From NCBI RefSeq assembly GCF_023921125.1, contig NZ_CP099466.1, positions 2,914,001 through 2,978,000 on the forward strand: DNA of 64,000 bases. The letters are read 5' to 3'. The stretch is from Arthrobacter caoxuetaonis. Lineage in GTDB: Bacteria > Actinomycetota > Actinomycetes > Actinomycetales > Micrococcaceae. Under the pieces are notes generated by a model. That model was not told the origin of the DNA and searched no databases. It saw only the letters and a list, made by a program, of their open reading frames with translations. The translations under genes and the position numbers were made by a program. Of the stretch, positions 24,908 through 33,387 are shown one piece after another (position 1 is the first letter of the stretch; each line of letters starts with the position of its first letter).

Positions 24908-26992
24908 CTAGGCGCGCTTCTTCTCCACGAGAGTCAGCACGTCGTAAGTGGCGACGATCTCGTCGTTCTGGTTGTGCAGGACAGCATCCCAGGCAACCTC
25001 GCCGTACTCGTCCGTTTCACGCGGCGTGATCTTCTTCGCCGTGAGGGTGACCCGGATGGAGTCGCCGGCGGCCACGGGGGTGATGAAGCGCAGGTTTTCC
25101 AGGCCGTAGTTGGCCAGTACCGGTCCCGGAGCGGGTTCCACGAACAGTCCGGCGCCCCAGGAAAGCAGCAGGTAGCCGTGCGCCACGATGCCCGGGAAGA
25201 ACGGGTTCGCCTCGGCTGCTTCCTGGTTGGTGTGGGCGTAGAACGTGTCGCCGGTGCTGTTGGCGAAGGCGGTGATGTCCTCGAGCGTGACCTCACGCAG
25301 TTCCGAGGCCATGGCGTCGCCGACCTTCAGCGTCGAGAGGTCCTTGCGGAACGGATGCGTCTCGTCGAAGAACTGGTCAGCACCGGTGTGCCAGACCCCG
25401 GTAATGGCCGTCAGCATGTTCGGCGAACCCTGGATGGCGGTGCGCTGCATGTGGTGCTTGACGGCGCGGATGCCGCCGAGCTCCTCGCCGCCGCCGGCGC
25501 GGCCGGGGCCGCCGTGGACCAGGTGCGGCACGGGCGAGCCGTGGCCGGTGGAGGTACGGGCAGTTTCGCGGTTCAGCACGTGGACGCGGCCGTGGTGGCC
25601 GGCGATTCCGGTCACCAGTTCGCGGACGGTCTGCGGATCGTTGCTGCAGACCGTGGCCACGAGCGAGCCGCCGCCGAGTGCTGCCAGGCGCACGGCGTCG
25701 TTCGTATCCTCATAGCCCACCACCGAGGCAACCGGACCGAAGGCCTCAACGGAGTGCAGTGCCTCTGCGTTGGGATCATCCCAGGTCAGCAGTACGGGAG
25801 CCATGAAGGCCCCGTCTTCAGCGACGCCGCGGCTGCCGTCTGCCTGGACGCTCTCCGGAGCGTCGAGGGAGCCGAATGCGATCTTGGCGCCGGCGTCGAG
25901 CAGGGCCTGGACAGAGGAGCGGACACCGTCGCGCTGCTCCACCGAAGCCAGGGCACCCATGGTGACACCCTCGGCCCGCGGGTCACCGAGGACAACGCGC
26001 TCTTCGATGCGCTTGGCGGCGGCGGCAACGACGTCGTTCACCAAAGCCTTGGGCACGATGGCGCGGCGGATCGAGGTGCACTTCTGGCCGGCCTTGACGG
26101 TCATTTCCGTGACCAGCGACTTTACGTACGCATCAAATTCCGGGGTGCCGGGAACGGCGTCCGGGCCGAGGATGGAGGCGTTCAGCGAATCGGTTTCGCT
26201 GGTGAAGCGCACCCCGCCTTCGATGACGTTGGTGTGGTTCTTCAGCTTGTTGGCGGTCGACGCCGAGCCGGTGAAGGAGACCATGTCACGGTAGTCGAGG
26301 TGGTCCAGCAGGTCCCGGGCGGAGCCGGAGATCAGCTGCAGCGAACCTGCCGGAAGGATCCCGGATTCGATCATCATGCGCACTGCGGCTTCGGAGAGGT
26401 AGCCGGTGGGCGTTGCGGGCTTCACGATGGTGGGAACGCCGGCGATGAACGCAGGAGCGAACTTCTCGAGCATGCCCCAGACCGGGAAGTTGAACGCGTT
26501 GATCTGCACGGCGACGCCGGGGATCGAGGTGTAGACATGCTCGCCGATGAAGGAGCCGTCCTTGGAAAGCACCTCGGCGGCACCGTCGATGACGACCGTG
26601 GAGTTGGGCAGTTCGCGGCGGCCCTTGGAACCGAACGTAAAGAGCACACCGATGCCGCCGTCGATGTCCACCAGGGAGTCGATCTTGGTGGCGCCGGTGC
26701 GGGCGGAGATTTCGTAAAGTTCCTTCCGGCGGCCGTTCAGGTACTGGGCCAGTTCCTTCAGCTTCAGCGAACGCTGGTGGAAGGTGAGGCCGGCCAGTCC
26801 GCGGTGGCCCACGGTGCGGCCGTGCTCCACGGCGGCGGCAATGTCCAGTCCGTCGGTTGACACCAGGGCGAGGATTTCACCGGTGCTGGCGTCCCGGACC
26901 TCAGTTGGGTTTGCGGCGGCGCTTTCCGGGGTCCACCACTCGTCCTGGACGAAGCTGGGGACGACTTGCACGTCTATGGCGGTTGAGGTCAT
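24908..26992 (-). CDS. paaZ: PaaZ: oxepin-CoA hydrolase / 3-oxo-5,6-dehydrosuberyl-CoA semialdehyde dehydrogenase
   Basis: 694 aa fusion. The N-terminal aldehyde dehydrogenase part (residues about 1-520) has NFPVWGMLEKFAPAF, PTIVKPATPTGYLSE, VSFTGSASTANKL and the catalytic Cys in VKAGQKCTSIRRAIVP. The C-terminal MaoC-like R-hydratase part (about 535-690) has ITAFANSTGDTFYAHTN and IVAHGYLLLSWGAGLF. Together they cleave the oxepin ring and oxidise the aldehyde. Transcribed alone, toward paaR, with a PaaR-like box about 90 nt upstream of its ATG. Confidence 0.94.
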   Translation of the reverse strand: MTSTAIDVQVVPSFVQDEWWTPESAAANPTEVRDASTGEILALVSTDGLDIAAAVEHGRTVGHRGLAGLTFHQRSLKLKELAQYLNGRRKELYEISARTGATKIDSLVDIDGGIGVLFTFGSKGRRELPNSTVVIDGAAEVLSKDGSFIGEHVYTSIPGVAVQINAFNFPVWGMLEKFAPAFIAGVPTIVKPATPTGYLSEAAVRMMIESGILPAGSLQLISGSARDLLDHLDYRDMVSFTGSASTANKLKNHTNVIEGGVRFTSETDSLNASILGPDAVPGTPEFDAYVKSLVTEMTVKAGQKCTSIRRAIVPKALVNDVVAAAAKRIEERVVLGDPRAEGVTMGALASVEQRDGVRSSVQALLDAGAKIAFGSLDAPESVQADGSRGVAEDGAFMAPVLLTWDDPNAEALHSVEAFGPVASVVGYEDTNDAVRLAALGGGSLVATVCSNDPQTVRELVTGIAGHHGRVHVLNRETARTSTGHGSPVPHLVHGGPGRAGGGEELGGIRAVKHHMQRTAIQGSPNMLTAITGVWHTGADQFFDETHPFRKDLSTLKVGDAMASELREVTLEDITAFANSTGDTFYAHTNQEAAEANPFFPGIVAHGYLLLSWGAGLFVEPAPGPVLANYGLENLRFITPVAAGDSIRVTLTAKKITPRETDEYGEVAWDAVLHNQNDEIVATYDVLTLVEKKRA

Positions 26993-27080
26993 CTTTGACG
27001 GACCCTTTCGATACTGGACGTTCGTTTTCCTGACCGGGCGAGTTCCGCTGGCTGCGGCTTCCGCCGGACACAGCGATAAC

Positions 27081-27098
27081 TGACCGGACGGTCGGTAA
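27081..27098 (-). promoter_or_regulatory. PaaR-like operator upstream of paaZ
   Basis: Minus strand TTACCGACCGTCCGGTCA, the most symmetrical of the boxes (TGACCGGACGGTC core), preceded by ATTCA. It matches the paaA box at 14 of 18 positions. A TAGGCT hexamer at the upstream side could be the -10. Confidence 0.7.
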
Positions 27099-27252
27099 TG
27101 AATCCAGCCTACATGAGAGTGCCCTGCGGCACACTATGCCAAGCCCGGGATCCGGCTTTTTGACTCGCGGCTGCCCCGGCTGCCACACCACGTGTTTGCT
27201 CCTGTCCGCGGCGGCGCTACCGTGGGCCCGGACGACGACGGAAGGTACGACG

Positions 27253-28251
27253 ATGAACCGGAACCCGATGCGCGGCTGGACGAAAGCAGGCCTGGTGCTG
27301 CTTCTCGGAAGTGTCCTAACTGCCGGCGGGGTTGCGGCTCCGGCGGCTGCGGGCGGCCAGGACCGCGGCCACCACCGCGGGTGGGACCGGGACCGCGGGT
27401 GGGACCACCACCGCGGCTGGGATCGGGGCTGGGATCGGGGCTGGGATCGAGGCTGGGATCGAGACAGGGACCGCGGCGGAGAAGTGGATTACGTTGCCCT
27501 GGGTGACTCCTACGCGTCGGGCTTTGGCGGCGGGCCGCTCCTCGATGCCTGCGGCCGGACTGCAGAAGGGTACCCGGCCCTGCTGGATGCCCTTCGCCGG
27601 GTGGATCGGGAGGCGGATGTGACGTGTGCCGGGGCGACGGCGTCGAGCACTCCCCCGGGCGCTCCAGCCGGACCCGTGGACCTGCCGGAGCAGATCGCCG
27701 CCCTGCGCGCGGATGGTTCCCTGAACCGGGGCACCGACCTGGTCACCGTCACGATTGGCGGCAATGACGTTCAATTCGGCGCCGTCGTCCAGGCCTGCAT
27801 CGGTCCGGTGCTGCCGGAAACCTGTGCACCCGCCATTGCGAGTGCGACCGCTTACGCGCAAACCACCCTCACGGCGCAGCTGCAGGAATCCCTCCGCCAG
27901 GTTCGTGAACTCGCGCCGCGGGCCGAACTGGTACTCGTCGGTTATCCGTACCTGTTCGAAGCCGGAACCGCGGGACCGCTCAGCCCGGAGGCGGTGGCAC
28001 TGTTCAGCCAGGGGACGGACGCGCTGAACGCGGTGCTGGCCGGACAGGTACAGCGCGGAGAAACCTTCGTGGATGTCACGGATGAGTTCGCCGGGCACGG
28101 CGTGGGGTCCGCGGATCCATGGATCATCGCCCTGGGCAGCGAGTTTCAGCTGCACCCGAATGCCACCGGCTACCGCGAAGGCTACCTGGCGGCCATCACC
28201 GCAGATGTCCATCTGGGGCATGGGAAGGGCCACTGCCGCGGCCGGCGGTAA
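27253..28251 (+). CDS. Secreted SGNH/GDSL-family esterase with GWDR repeats
   Basis: 332 aa. Signal peptide (KAGLVLLLGSVLTAGGVAAPAAAG), then about 35 residues of repeated (H/D)RGWDR units made almost only of Gly, Trp, Asp, Arg and His, then an SGNH hydrolase domain: block I ALGDSYASGFGGG (about residue 82), block III VTIGGNDVQFGAV (about 165) and block V HPNATGY (about 310) supply Ser, Gly/Asn and His. Two Cys pairs probably form disulfides. Resembles Streptomyces lipase-like SGNH esterases. The repeat could bind wall or polyanionic material (inference). GAAGG precedes the ATG. Confidence 0.88.
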   Translation: MNRNPMRGWTKAGLVLLLGSVLTAGGVAAPAAAGGQDRGHHRGWDRDRGWDHHRGWDRGWDRGWDRGWDRDRDRGGEVDYVALGDSYASGFGGGPLLDACGRTAEGYPALLDALRRVDREADVTCAGATASSTPPGAPAGPVDLPEQIAALRADGSLNRGTDLVTVTIGGNDVQFGAVVQACIGPVLPETCAPAIASATAYAQTTLTAQLQESLRQVRELAPRAELVLVGYPYLFEAGTAGPLSPEAVALFSQGTDALNAVLAGQVQRGETFVDVTDEFAGHGVGSADPWIIALGSEFQLHPNATGYREGYLAAITADVHLGHGKGHCRGRR

Positions 28252-28470
28252 CCGTTGTCATTGCCGAAACAAGACGCGGCAAGGGACGGGTGCCACCGGC
28301 ACCTGCTAACGTAATCAATGCTTCACGAGACATGGCCTCCGCACCTTCCCGGTGCGGAAAAGCTCCGACTGGCCATGCACCAACCCCACTGTTCGGCGGG
28401 TGGTTCGGATGACGAAGCGGCCCGCGTCCAACCGGAGCGGGCAAGGACACTCTCTTTCGAAGGACACGCT

Positions 28471-28857
28471 GTGCTTCCCTCCAGTGACCCGCGCTGCACC
28501 GCCTTTTCCCCCGGCCACAAGATCCATTGGATCCACGGCGGCCGGCTCAACCGCTACGAGGACTGGATCGACGTCGAAGTCCACGCCGATCCGGAGCTGG
28601 ACCTGATCTACCTGATAATCGCCGGGCAGCAGCAGCTTATGTGGCACCACGACATTCCGCTCCTCGCCGAAGCCCTCGCGCTCAGCCCCGGGCAGCCCCA
28701 GTGGTGCCCCCGGTATTCGTCCCTGATGGTCCCGGGCGCCTTCGAAGGCCGCAACCGGAGTTCTTTTTTCTACTTGGCTACTACCGGGCGGGCGGCTCCC
28801 TGCCGGGGACGGGTTCCGCGACATGATCTGAGGATGCAGGACAGCGATTCCGCGTAG
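28471..28857 (+). CDS. Hypothetical protein
   Basis: 128 aa, unrecognised. Hydrophilic and tryptophan/histidine-rich in the middle (IHWIHGGRLNRYEDWIDVEVH, then LIYLIIAGQQQLMWHHD). GTG 28471 with GAAGGA six nt upstream is chosen over the longer open frame from 28318, which begins inside hairpin-forming intergenic DNA. Codon bias fits the neighbours. The 219 nt before it (28252-28470) hold two small hairpins, one GGTGCC/GGCACC and one TCCGCACC/GGTGCGGA near 28337-28357, that may end the esterase transcript. Confidence 0.55.
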   Translation: MLPSSDPRCTAFSPGHKIHWIHGGRLNRYEDWIDVEVHADPELDLIYLIIAGQQQLMWHHDIPLLAEALALSPGQPQWCPRYSSLMVPGAFEGRNRSSFFYLATTGRAAPCRGRVPRHDLRMQDSDSA

Positions 28858-28895
28858 GGCAATACTTGGGCGGATTGTTCAGGGGAAGGGGCCGG

Positions 28896-29492
28896 ATGGA
28901 CACAGCCGAGGTGCGGTTGTGGTGGCTCCCGGTTGGTGCCGGCGGCCATCTGGTGGTCCGCACCAGCCGTTGGTGGGAGCTCTGGCGCGCGCTGCGCGAG
29001 CGGCGACGTCCCCGGCCCCTGTTCCACGCAGCACTGGAAGTCACCGCGCGCGGTTCCCGCTATGCGATTGAAATGACCCCGGCGTGGGGCCAGGGCACCG
29101 GTCCGCGCGGAGTCGTGGCCACGGGACCAGTGGGACTCCGGTCCCTCGGACGGCTCAGGCTGTTCCGGTACGAGGTGCGGTGCTGGCCGAACGGGGTCAT
29201 ACCGGACCTCGCCTTTGCGCCGGAACCGGCCCTCGTGTTCAATCTGGACGCTGCCGGTGCCGAGGCCCTGCTTGCCCGGGTGCCGCAGGTGCCCCTGAAG
29301 GTGTGGGGCGCGAAGGTGCCCGGCGGCGACATGTGGAACTCGAACTCCCTGGTTTCCTGGCTGCTGCAGACCAGCGGTTTTGACGCCGCGGCCCTGCAGC
29401 CCCCGCAGGGCGGCAGGGCTCCAGGCTGGCTTGCCGGCATTGATGCCGCACGCCCGCAGTCTCCCCCGGCAGAAGCCGGACAGCGGCCTTAA
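28896..29492 (+). CDS. Hypothetical protein
   Basis: 198 aa, no named family recognised. Notable residues are the Trp-rich start (RLWWLPVGAGGHLVV, WWELWRAL) and the C-terminal segment GGDMWNSNSLVSWLLQTSGFD followed by PPQGGRAPGWLAG, which looks conserved and could be the catalytic end of a papain/NlpC-like fold (speculative). No signal peptide. GGAAGGGG precedes the ATG. A likely bidirectional hairpin at 29494-29546 follows. Confidence 0.6.
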   Translation: MDTAEVRLWWLPVGAGGHLVVRTSRWWELWRALRERRRPRPLFHAALEVTARGSRYAIEMTPAWGQGTGPRGVVATGPVGLRSLGRLRLFRYEVRCWPNGVIPDLAFAPEPALVFNLDAAGAEALLARVPQVPLKVWGAKVPGGDMWNSNSLVSWLLQTSGFDAAALQPPQGGRAPGWLAGIDAARPQSPPAEAGQRP

Positions 29493-29493
29493 C

Positions 29494-29546
29494 GGCAGCA
29501 GCCCGCATGCTCCGGCCTCAAAGGGGCGAAGGATGCGGGCTGCCGC
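29494..29546. terminator. Bidirectional hairpin between convergent genes
   Basis: AGCCCGCAT (29501-29509) pairs with ATGCGGGCT (29534-29542), extended by CGGC/GCCG with a bulge. Lies between the hypothetical gene ending at 29492 and paaH ending at 29558. Confidence 0.6.
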
Positions 29547-29557
29547 TCGTTATGAAA

Positions 29558-30406
29558 CTAGCTCCAGTCGAAGAACCCCTTGCCGGTCTTGCGGCCAAGC
29601 TCGCCGCGGGCCACCTTGTCCCGCAGGATCTGCGGCGGCTCGAAGCGCGGGCCGAGTGTGGAGGCCAGGTACTCGGCGATGCCGAGGCGCACATCCAGCC
29701 CTACAATATCCGTGGTCTTCAGTGGGCCGGTCGGGTGCTTGTAGCCCAGGACCATGGCCGCGTCGATGTCTTCAGCGGACGCAACACCCTCTTCCACCAT
29801 GCGCATCGCCTCGAGCGCGATCGCCACACCCAGGCGGGAGCTGGCGAAGCCCGGAGCGTCATTGACGACGACGGGAGTCTTGCCCAGGTCGGCCACCCAG
29901 GTTCGGGCGGCCTCGGCGAGCTCTTCGGAAGTCTGCTTGCCCAGGACCACCTCGATCAGGGTGGAGGCAGGAACCGGGTTGAAGAAGTGCAGGCCGCAGA
30001 AGCGCTCCGGACGCTGCAGCTTTTCGGCCAGCTCCGAAACTGAGAGCGAGGACGTGTTGGAGGCGAGCCAGGCGCCGTCGCCCAACTGCTCCTCCACAGC
30101 GGCCAGCGCGGCAGCCTTCAGGGCGAAGTCTTCCGGAACTGCCTCGACGACCAGGCCTGAGCCGGCGAAGTCTGCATAATCGGTGGAGACGCTGAGCCTG
30201 GCAACCAGGGCATCGAGGGTCTCGTCCGTGGTGCCGCGCTCAACGCTCTTGGCGAGGTTGGAGGCAACGCGCTCGTACGCTGCGCTGGCTGCCTGCTCAT
30301 CGCGCTCAACCACGACGACGGCGGCACCGGCGGTGCAGAAGGCGTGGGCAATGCCCGCGCCCATACGGCCGCCGCCGAGGACACCGACCTTGGAGGGAAC
30401 TGTCAT
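29558..30406 (-). CDS. paaH: 3-hydroxyacyl-CoA dehydrogenase PaaH
   Basis: 282 aa. N-terminal NAD Rossmann motif VGVLGGGRMGAGIAHAF; LVVEAVPEDFALK (about residue 85), the catalytic region ASNTSSLSVSELAEKLQRPERFCGLHFFNPVP with the active-site His (seen in parts, about 115-145), and a C-terminal dimerisation domain (NDAPGFASSRLGVAIALEAMRM). It oxidises 3-hydroxyadipyl-CoA. Its ATG overlaps the paaF stop as ATGA. Confidence 0.9.
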   Translation of the reverse strand: MTVPSKVGVLGGGRMGAGIAHAFCTAGAAVVVVERDEQAASAAYERVASNLAKSVERGTTDETLDALVARLSVSTDYADFAGSGLVVEAVPEDFALKAAALAAVEEQLGDGAWLASNTSSLSVSELAEKLQRPERFCGLHFFNPVPASTLIEVVLGKQTSEELAEAARTWVADLGKTPVVVNDAPGFASSRLGVAIALEAMRMVEEGVASAEDIDAAMVLGYKHPTGPLKTTDIVGLDVRLGIAEYLASTLGPRFEPPQILRDKVARGELGRKTGKGFFDWS

Positions 30407-31170
30407 TTGTTTTTCTTCCTTTCCAGGAAAGCCTGCATGCGGTCGAACTTCGCCTCGGACTCGAAGAGGATGCCCTGGGCGAGGGTGTCGATCACGGGGT
30501 GCGCCTCGGCGGGCGCGTGGAACACGGACTTGGTGATGCGTACGGCCAGCGGGTCCTGCTTGGCGATCCGGTCAGCTAGTGCGTTGGCGGCGTCCATCAG
30601 GTTTTCCGCCTCGTGGACCTCGGTCACCAGGCGGGCTGCCAGGGCTTCCCCGGCGTTCAGGATGCGCCCGGCAAGGAGGATTTCCTTGGCCAGGGGTTCG
30701 CCGACGAGTTCCTTCAGCCGCCAGGTGGCGCCGGCTGCGGCCATGATGCCGAGCGAAGTTTCCGGGTTGCCGATCTTCACGGTCGGGGTGGCGATGCGGA
30801 AGTCGGCGGCGAAGGCCAGCTCCGCTCCCCCGCCCAGGGCGTAGCCGCCCAGCGCCGCGATGACCGGCATGGGCAGCTTGGCGATGCGGTGGAAGATCGT
30901 CGAGTTGATCCCGCGCAGGGCATCCTCGCGGCGGCGTTCGCGCAGCTGGGCGATGTCCGCCCCGGAAGCGAAGATCCCGTTGGTGCCGGAAAGGATCAGG
31001 ATCTTCGGGTTGTTTTCCAGTTCGGCGCAGAGGGCGTGCAGCTCATCGACCATGGCCTGGTCAATGGCGTTGCGGACCTCCGGACGGTTCAGGACCGCGG
31101 AGATGCGGTCTTCCCCGATGGTGACCTTGAGCGTGGTGAAGTGAGCGGAAACTTCCGCGAAGTCCTGCAC
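30403..31170 (-). CDS. paaF: Enoyl-CoA hydratase PaaF
   Basis: 255 aa crotonase. NGIFASGADIAQL (oxyanion hole) and AALGGYALGGGAELAFAADFRIA are typical. The catalytic positions differ from classical hydratases: IGNPETSLGIMAAAGATWRL shows PETSLG where many have PE.xLG. It should hydrate 2,3-dehydroadipyl-CoA. The start GTG shares its first base with the paaJ TAG stop (TAGTG) and has GAGG six nt upstream. Longer frame starts lie inside paaJ and were rejected. Confidence 0.85.
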   Translation of the reverse strand: MQDFAEVSAHFTTLKVTIGEDRISAVLNRPEVRNAIDQAMVDELHALCAELENNPKILILSGTNGIFASGADIAQLRERRREDALRGINSTIFHRIAKLPMPVIAALGGYALGGGAELAFAADFRIATPTVKIGNPETSLGIMAAAGATWRLKELVGEPLAKEILLAGRILNAGEALAARLVTEVHEAENLMDAANALADRIAKQDPLAVRITKSVFHAPAEAHPVIDTLAQGILFESEAKFDRMQAFLERKKNK

Positions 31171-32381
31171 TACACGGCCTCGATCAGCATGGCGGTGCCC
31201 TGGCCCACGCCGACGCACATGGTCGCAATGCCGCGGGAAGCACCTTCGCGTTCCATGCGGCCCAGCAGGGTGATGGCGATGCGCGAGCCGGAGGAGCCGA
31301 GCGGGTGGCCGAGGGCGATGGCGCCGCCGTCGTTGTTCACGATTCCTTCGTCCAGGCCCAGGCGGCGGATGCAGGCCAGGGACTGGGTGGCGAAGGCTTC
31401 GTTGAGTTCCACGGCGCCAACCTGGTCCAGGCGGATGCCGCTGCGCTGCAGGACCTTCTGCGTGGCCGGAACCGGGCCGATGCCCATGATCTCCGGGGCG
31501 ACGCCGGCGGAGGCGCCGTCGACGATCCGGGCGCGGGCGGTGAGGCCGTATTCCTTGATAGCGCGCTCGGAGGCGATAATGATCGCCGAGGCGCCGTCGT
31601 TCAGGGAGCTGGCGTTGCCTGCAGTGACAATGCCGCCGGGCTTGACCACGGGGCGCAGCTTGCCGAGAACGTCCAGCGTGGTGCCTTCGCGGGGGCCTTC
31701 ATCGGTGTCCACGACGGTGTCGCCCTTGCGGCCCTTGATCGTGACGGGAACGATTTCGTCCTTGAAGCGTCCGGCAGCGATGGCGGCCAGCGCGTTTTCG
31801 TGGGAGCGGACGGCGAACGCGTCGGCGTCTTCACGGGAGATGCTGTCCGTGGAGGCCAGTTCCTCGGCGGTTTCCGGCATGGAGTAGGTCATCTTGCCGT
31901 CACGGGAGAGGTCGCCGGAGGCGAAGCGTTCGTTGGCGAAGCGCCAGCCGATCGAGGTGTCGAACGTGTCGCCGGGCTTGGCGAAGGCCTTGGTGGGCTT
32001 TTCTGTGACCCAGGGGGCACGGCTCATGGATTCGGTGCCGCCTGCGATCACGATGTCCGCAGCGCCGGCCTTGATCATGTGCGAGGCCATGATGATGGCG
32101 GACAGGCCCGAGGCGCAGAGCCGGTTCACGGTAATGCCGGGAACGGTGTCCGGGAAGCCTGCGAGCAGGGCTGCCATGCGGGCCACGTTGCGGTTTTCCT
32201 CACCGGCACCGTTGGCGTTGCCGAGGATTACTTCGTCAACGACGGCGGGATCCAGGCCTTCTCGGGCCACGAGCTCGCGCAGCGTCAGTGCTGCCAGGTC
32301 ATCGGGACGGACGCTGGAAAGCGCACCCCCGTAGCGGCCTACCGGAGTCCGTACTCCGCCAACGAGAAAAGCCTCAGCCAT
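31170..32381 (-). CDS. paaJ: 3-oxoadipyl-CoA thiolase PaaJ
   Basis: 403 aa thiolase. The nucleophilic Cys is in TVNRLCASGLSAIIMASHMI (about residue 90). The family signatures AGNASSLNDGASAIIIAS, ELNEAFATQSLACIRRLG, NNDGGAIALGHPLGSSGSRI (catalytic His) and MCVGVGQGTAMLIE (second Cys) are all present. It cleaves 3-oxoadipyl-CoA to succinyl-CoA and acetyl-CoA. ATG 32381 has GGGAG upstream. Leads the paaJ-paaF-paaH operon. Confidence 0.93.
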   Translation of the reverse strand: MAEAFLVGGVRTPVGRYGGALSSVRPDDLAALTLRELVAREGLDPAVVDEVILGNANGAGEENRNVARMAALLAGFPDTVPGITVNRLCASGLSAIIMASHMIKAGAADIVIAGGTESMSRAPWVTEKPTKAFAKPGDTFDTSIGWRFANERFASGDLSRDGKMTYSMPETAEELASTDSISREDADAFAVRSHENALAAIAAGRFKDEIVPVTIKGRKGDTVVDTDEGPREGTTLDVLGKLRPVVKPGGIVTAGNASSLNDGASAIIIASERAIKEYGLTARARIVDGASAGVAPEIMGIGPVPATQKVLQRSGIRLDQVGAVELNEAFATQSLACIRRLGLDEGIVNNDGGAIALGHPLGSSGSRIAITLLGRMEREGASRGIATMCVGVGQGTAMLIEAV

Positions 32382-32441
32382 GTCTGCTCCCATGTAATCG
32401 CGTCTCTGCCGGCGGGCGTCGCGGCCCACACGGCTGCCGGA

Positions 32442-32460
32442 TTTACCGACCAATCGTTCT
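32442..32460 (-). promoter_or_regulatory. PaaR-like operator upstream of paaJFH
   Basis: Plus strand TTTACCGACCAATCGTTCT, about 60 nt before the paaJ ATG. It shares TTACCGACC..TCGTTC with the paaA box. On the minus strand a TTGACC hexamer followed after 17 nt by GATTGT just upstream could be the promoter, again placing the box over the transcription start. Confidence 0.68.
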
Positions 32461-32489
32461 ATAAACAATCGCAGAACCGGCCGGGACGG

Positions 32490-32804
32490 TCAAACAGGTG
32501 AAGAATAATCCGAAACGCCGGGGTAACGCACGCGCATCCGGCGCCGGTACTCGCCGAGGTCTATGTCGCCGGAAAGCTCCGCGACGAGGTCGGCAACATC
32601 CCGGCGGTCCGGAGCTGCCCATCCCGCGTACCAGATCGCCGAGCATGTCTGGCGGACGGCGGTGGTTGTCTCGGACGGCAGGTGCCGGAAGAGTTCCGGC
32701 CACCGGACCAGGGCATCGAGGCCTGGGGGAATGGTTCCCGGGTCCATCCAGTTTGGCTGCCGGCCGACAAGCCGCAGCATGACGTCGTCGTGGAATTCCA
32801 GCAT
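32490..32804 (-). CDS. Hypothetical protein
   Basis: 104 aa, soluble, Trp/Arg-rich (VRWPELFRHLPSETTTAVRQ, IWYAGWAAPDRRDVADLVAEL). Not recognised. The ATG follows an AGGGGGGAAGC Shine-Dalgarno, and a TAGACT -10-like hexamer lies about 27 nt further up, so it appears to be a real expressed gene. Divergent from the VOC gene. Confidence 0.62.
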   Translation of the reverse strand: MLEFHDDVMLRLVGRQPNWMDPGTIPPGLDALVRWPELFRHLPSETTTAVRQTCSAIWYAGWAAPDRRDVADLVAELSGDIDLGEYRRRMRVRYPGVSDYSSPV

Positions 32805-32881
32805 GCTTCCCCCCTTCTCGGGTGGGCCCCAGTCTAGGCGCGCTTCTCAGGGTGCCGCTGCCACCGGGGAACCCGTTTCCT

Positions 32882-32906
32882 GTTGCGGACAGAAAATGTC
32901 CGCAAC
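32882..32906. promoter_or_regulatory. Perfect 25-bp palindrome between divergent genes
   Basis: GTTGCGGACA (32882-32891), spacer GAAAA, TGTCCGCAAC (32897-32906). Located between the hypothetical gene (minus) and the VOC gene (plus), just upstream of the expected -35 of the latter. It looks like a repressor or activator binding site; the protein is unknown. Confidence 0.6.
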
Positions 32907-32946
32907 CCCGCGACGTACCGGTGCGCAGCGGCCTAGGTTTAGCCCT

Positions 32947-33387
32947 ATGGCTTACGACATCCAGATCTGCATCGACTGCGAAAACGCCCACGCCCAGGCC
33001 GACTGGTGGGCACAAACCCTCGGCTGGCCGGTGGAGGAACCGGACCAGGACTTCATCGACGAGATGCTCGCCAAGGGATATGCCGCGCCGGAGGACCTGA
33101 TCGAGCACAACGGTGTCCGGATGTGGAACGCGGGCTCGGCGATCCTCCAGCCGGTTCCTGCCGGTTCTGCCCTGGCTCCGACAAGGATCCTGTTCCAGCC
33201 GGTGCCCGAGCCCAAGACGGTCAAGGACAGGATCCACCTGGACATCCGGCTGGCCGGTGACGACGTCGACGCCACGCGGAGTGCCTTGGAAGCCCGGGGT
33301 GCGAAGTTCCTCTGGGAAGCCCGCCAGGGCCCGCATCTCTGGTACACCATGGCAGATCCCGAAGGCAACGAATTCTGCATCAGCTGA
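32947..33387 (+). CDS. VOC/glyoxalase-like domain protein
   Basis: 146 aa. The vicinal-oxygen-chelate fold is seen as two beta-alpha-beta-beta-beta modules: DIQICIDCENAHAQADWWAQTLGW at the N-terminus (in part) and HLDIRLAGDDVDATRSALEARGA ... WYTMADPEGNEFCIS at the C-terminus. The DPEGNEFC end is the common glyoxalase_6 signature. Substrate unknown. TAGGTT seven nt before the ATG and no Shine-Dalgarno suggest a leaderless transcript. The 3' end overlaps the convergent azlD by 8 nt. Confidence 0.82.
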   Translation: MAYDIQICIDCENAHAQADWWAQTLGWPVEEPDQDFIDEMLAKGYAAPEDLIEHNGVRMWNAGSAILQPVPAGSALAPTRILFQPVPEPKTVKDRIHLDIRLAGDDVDATRSALEARGAKFLWEARQGPHLWYTMADPEGNEFCIS

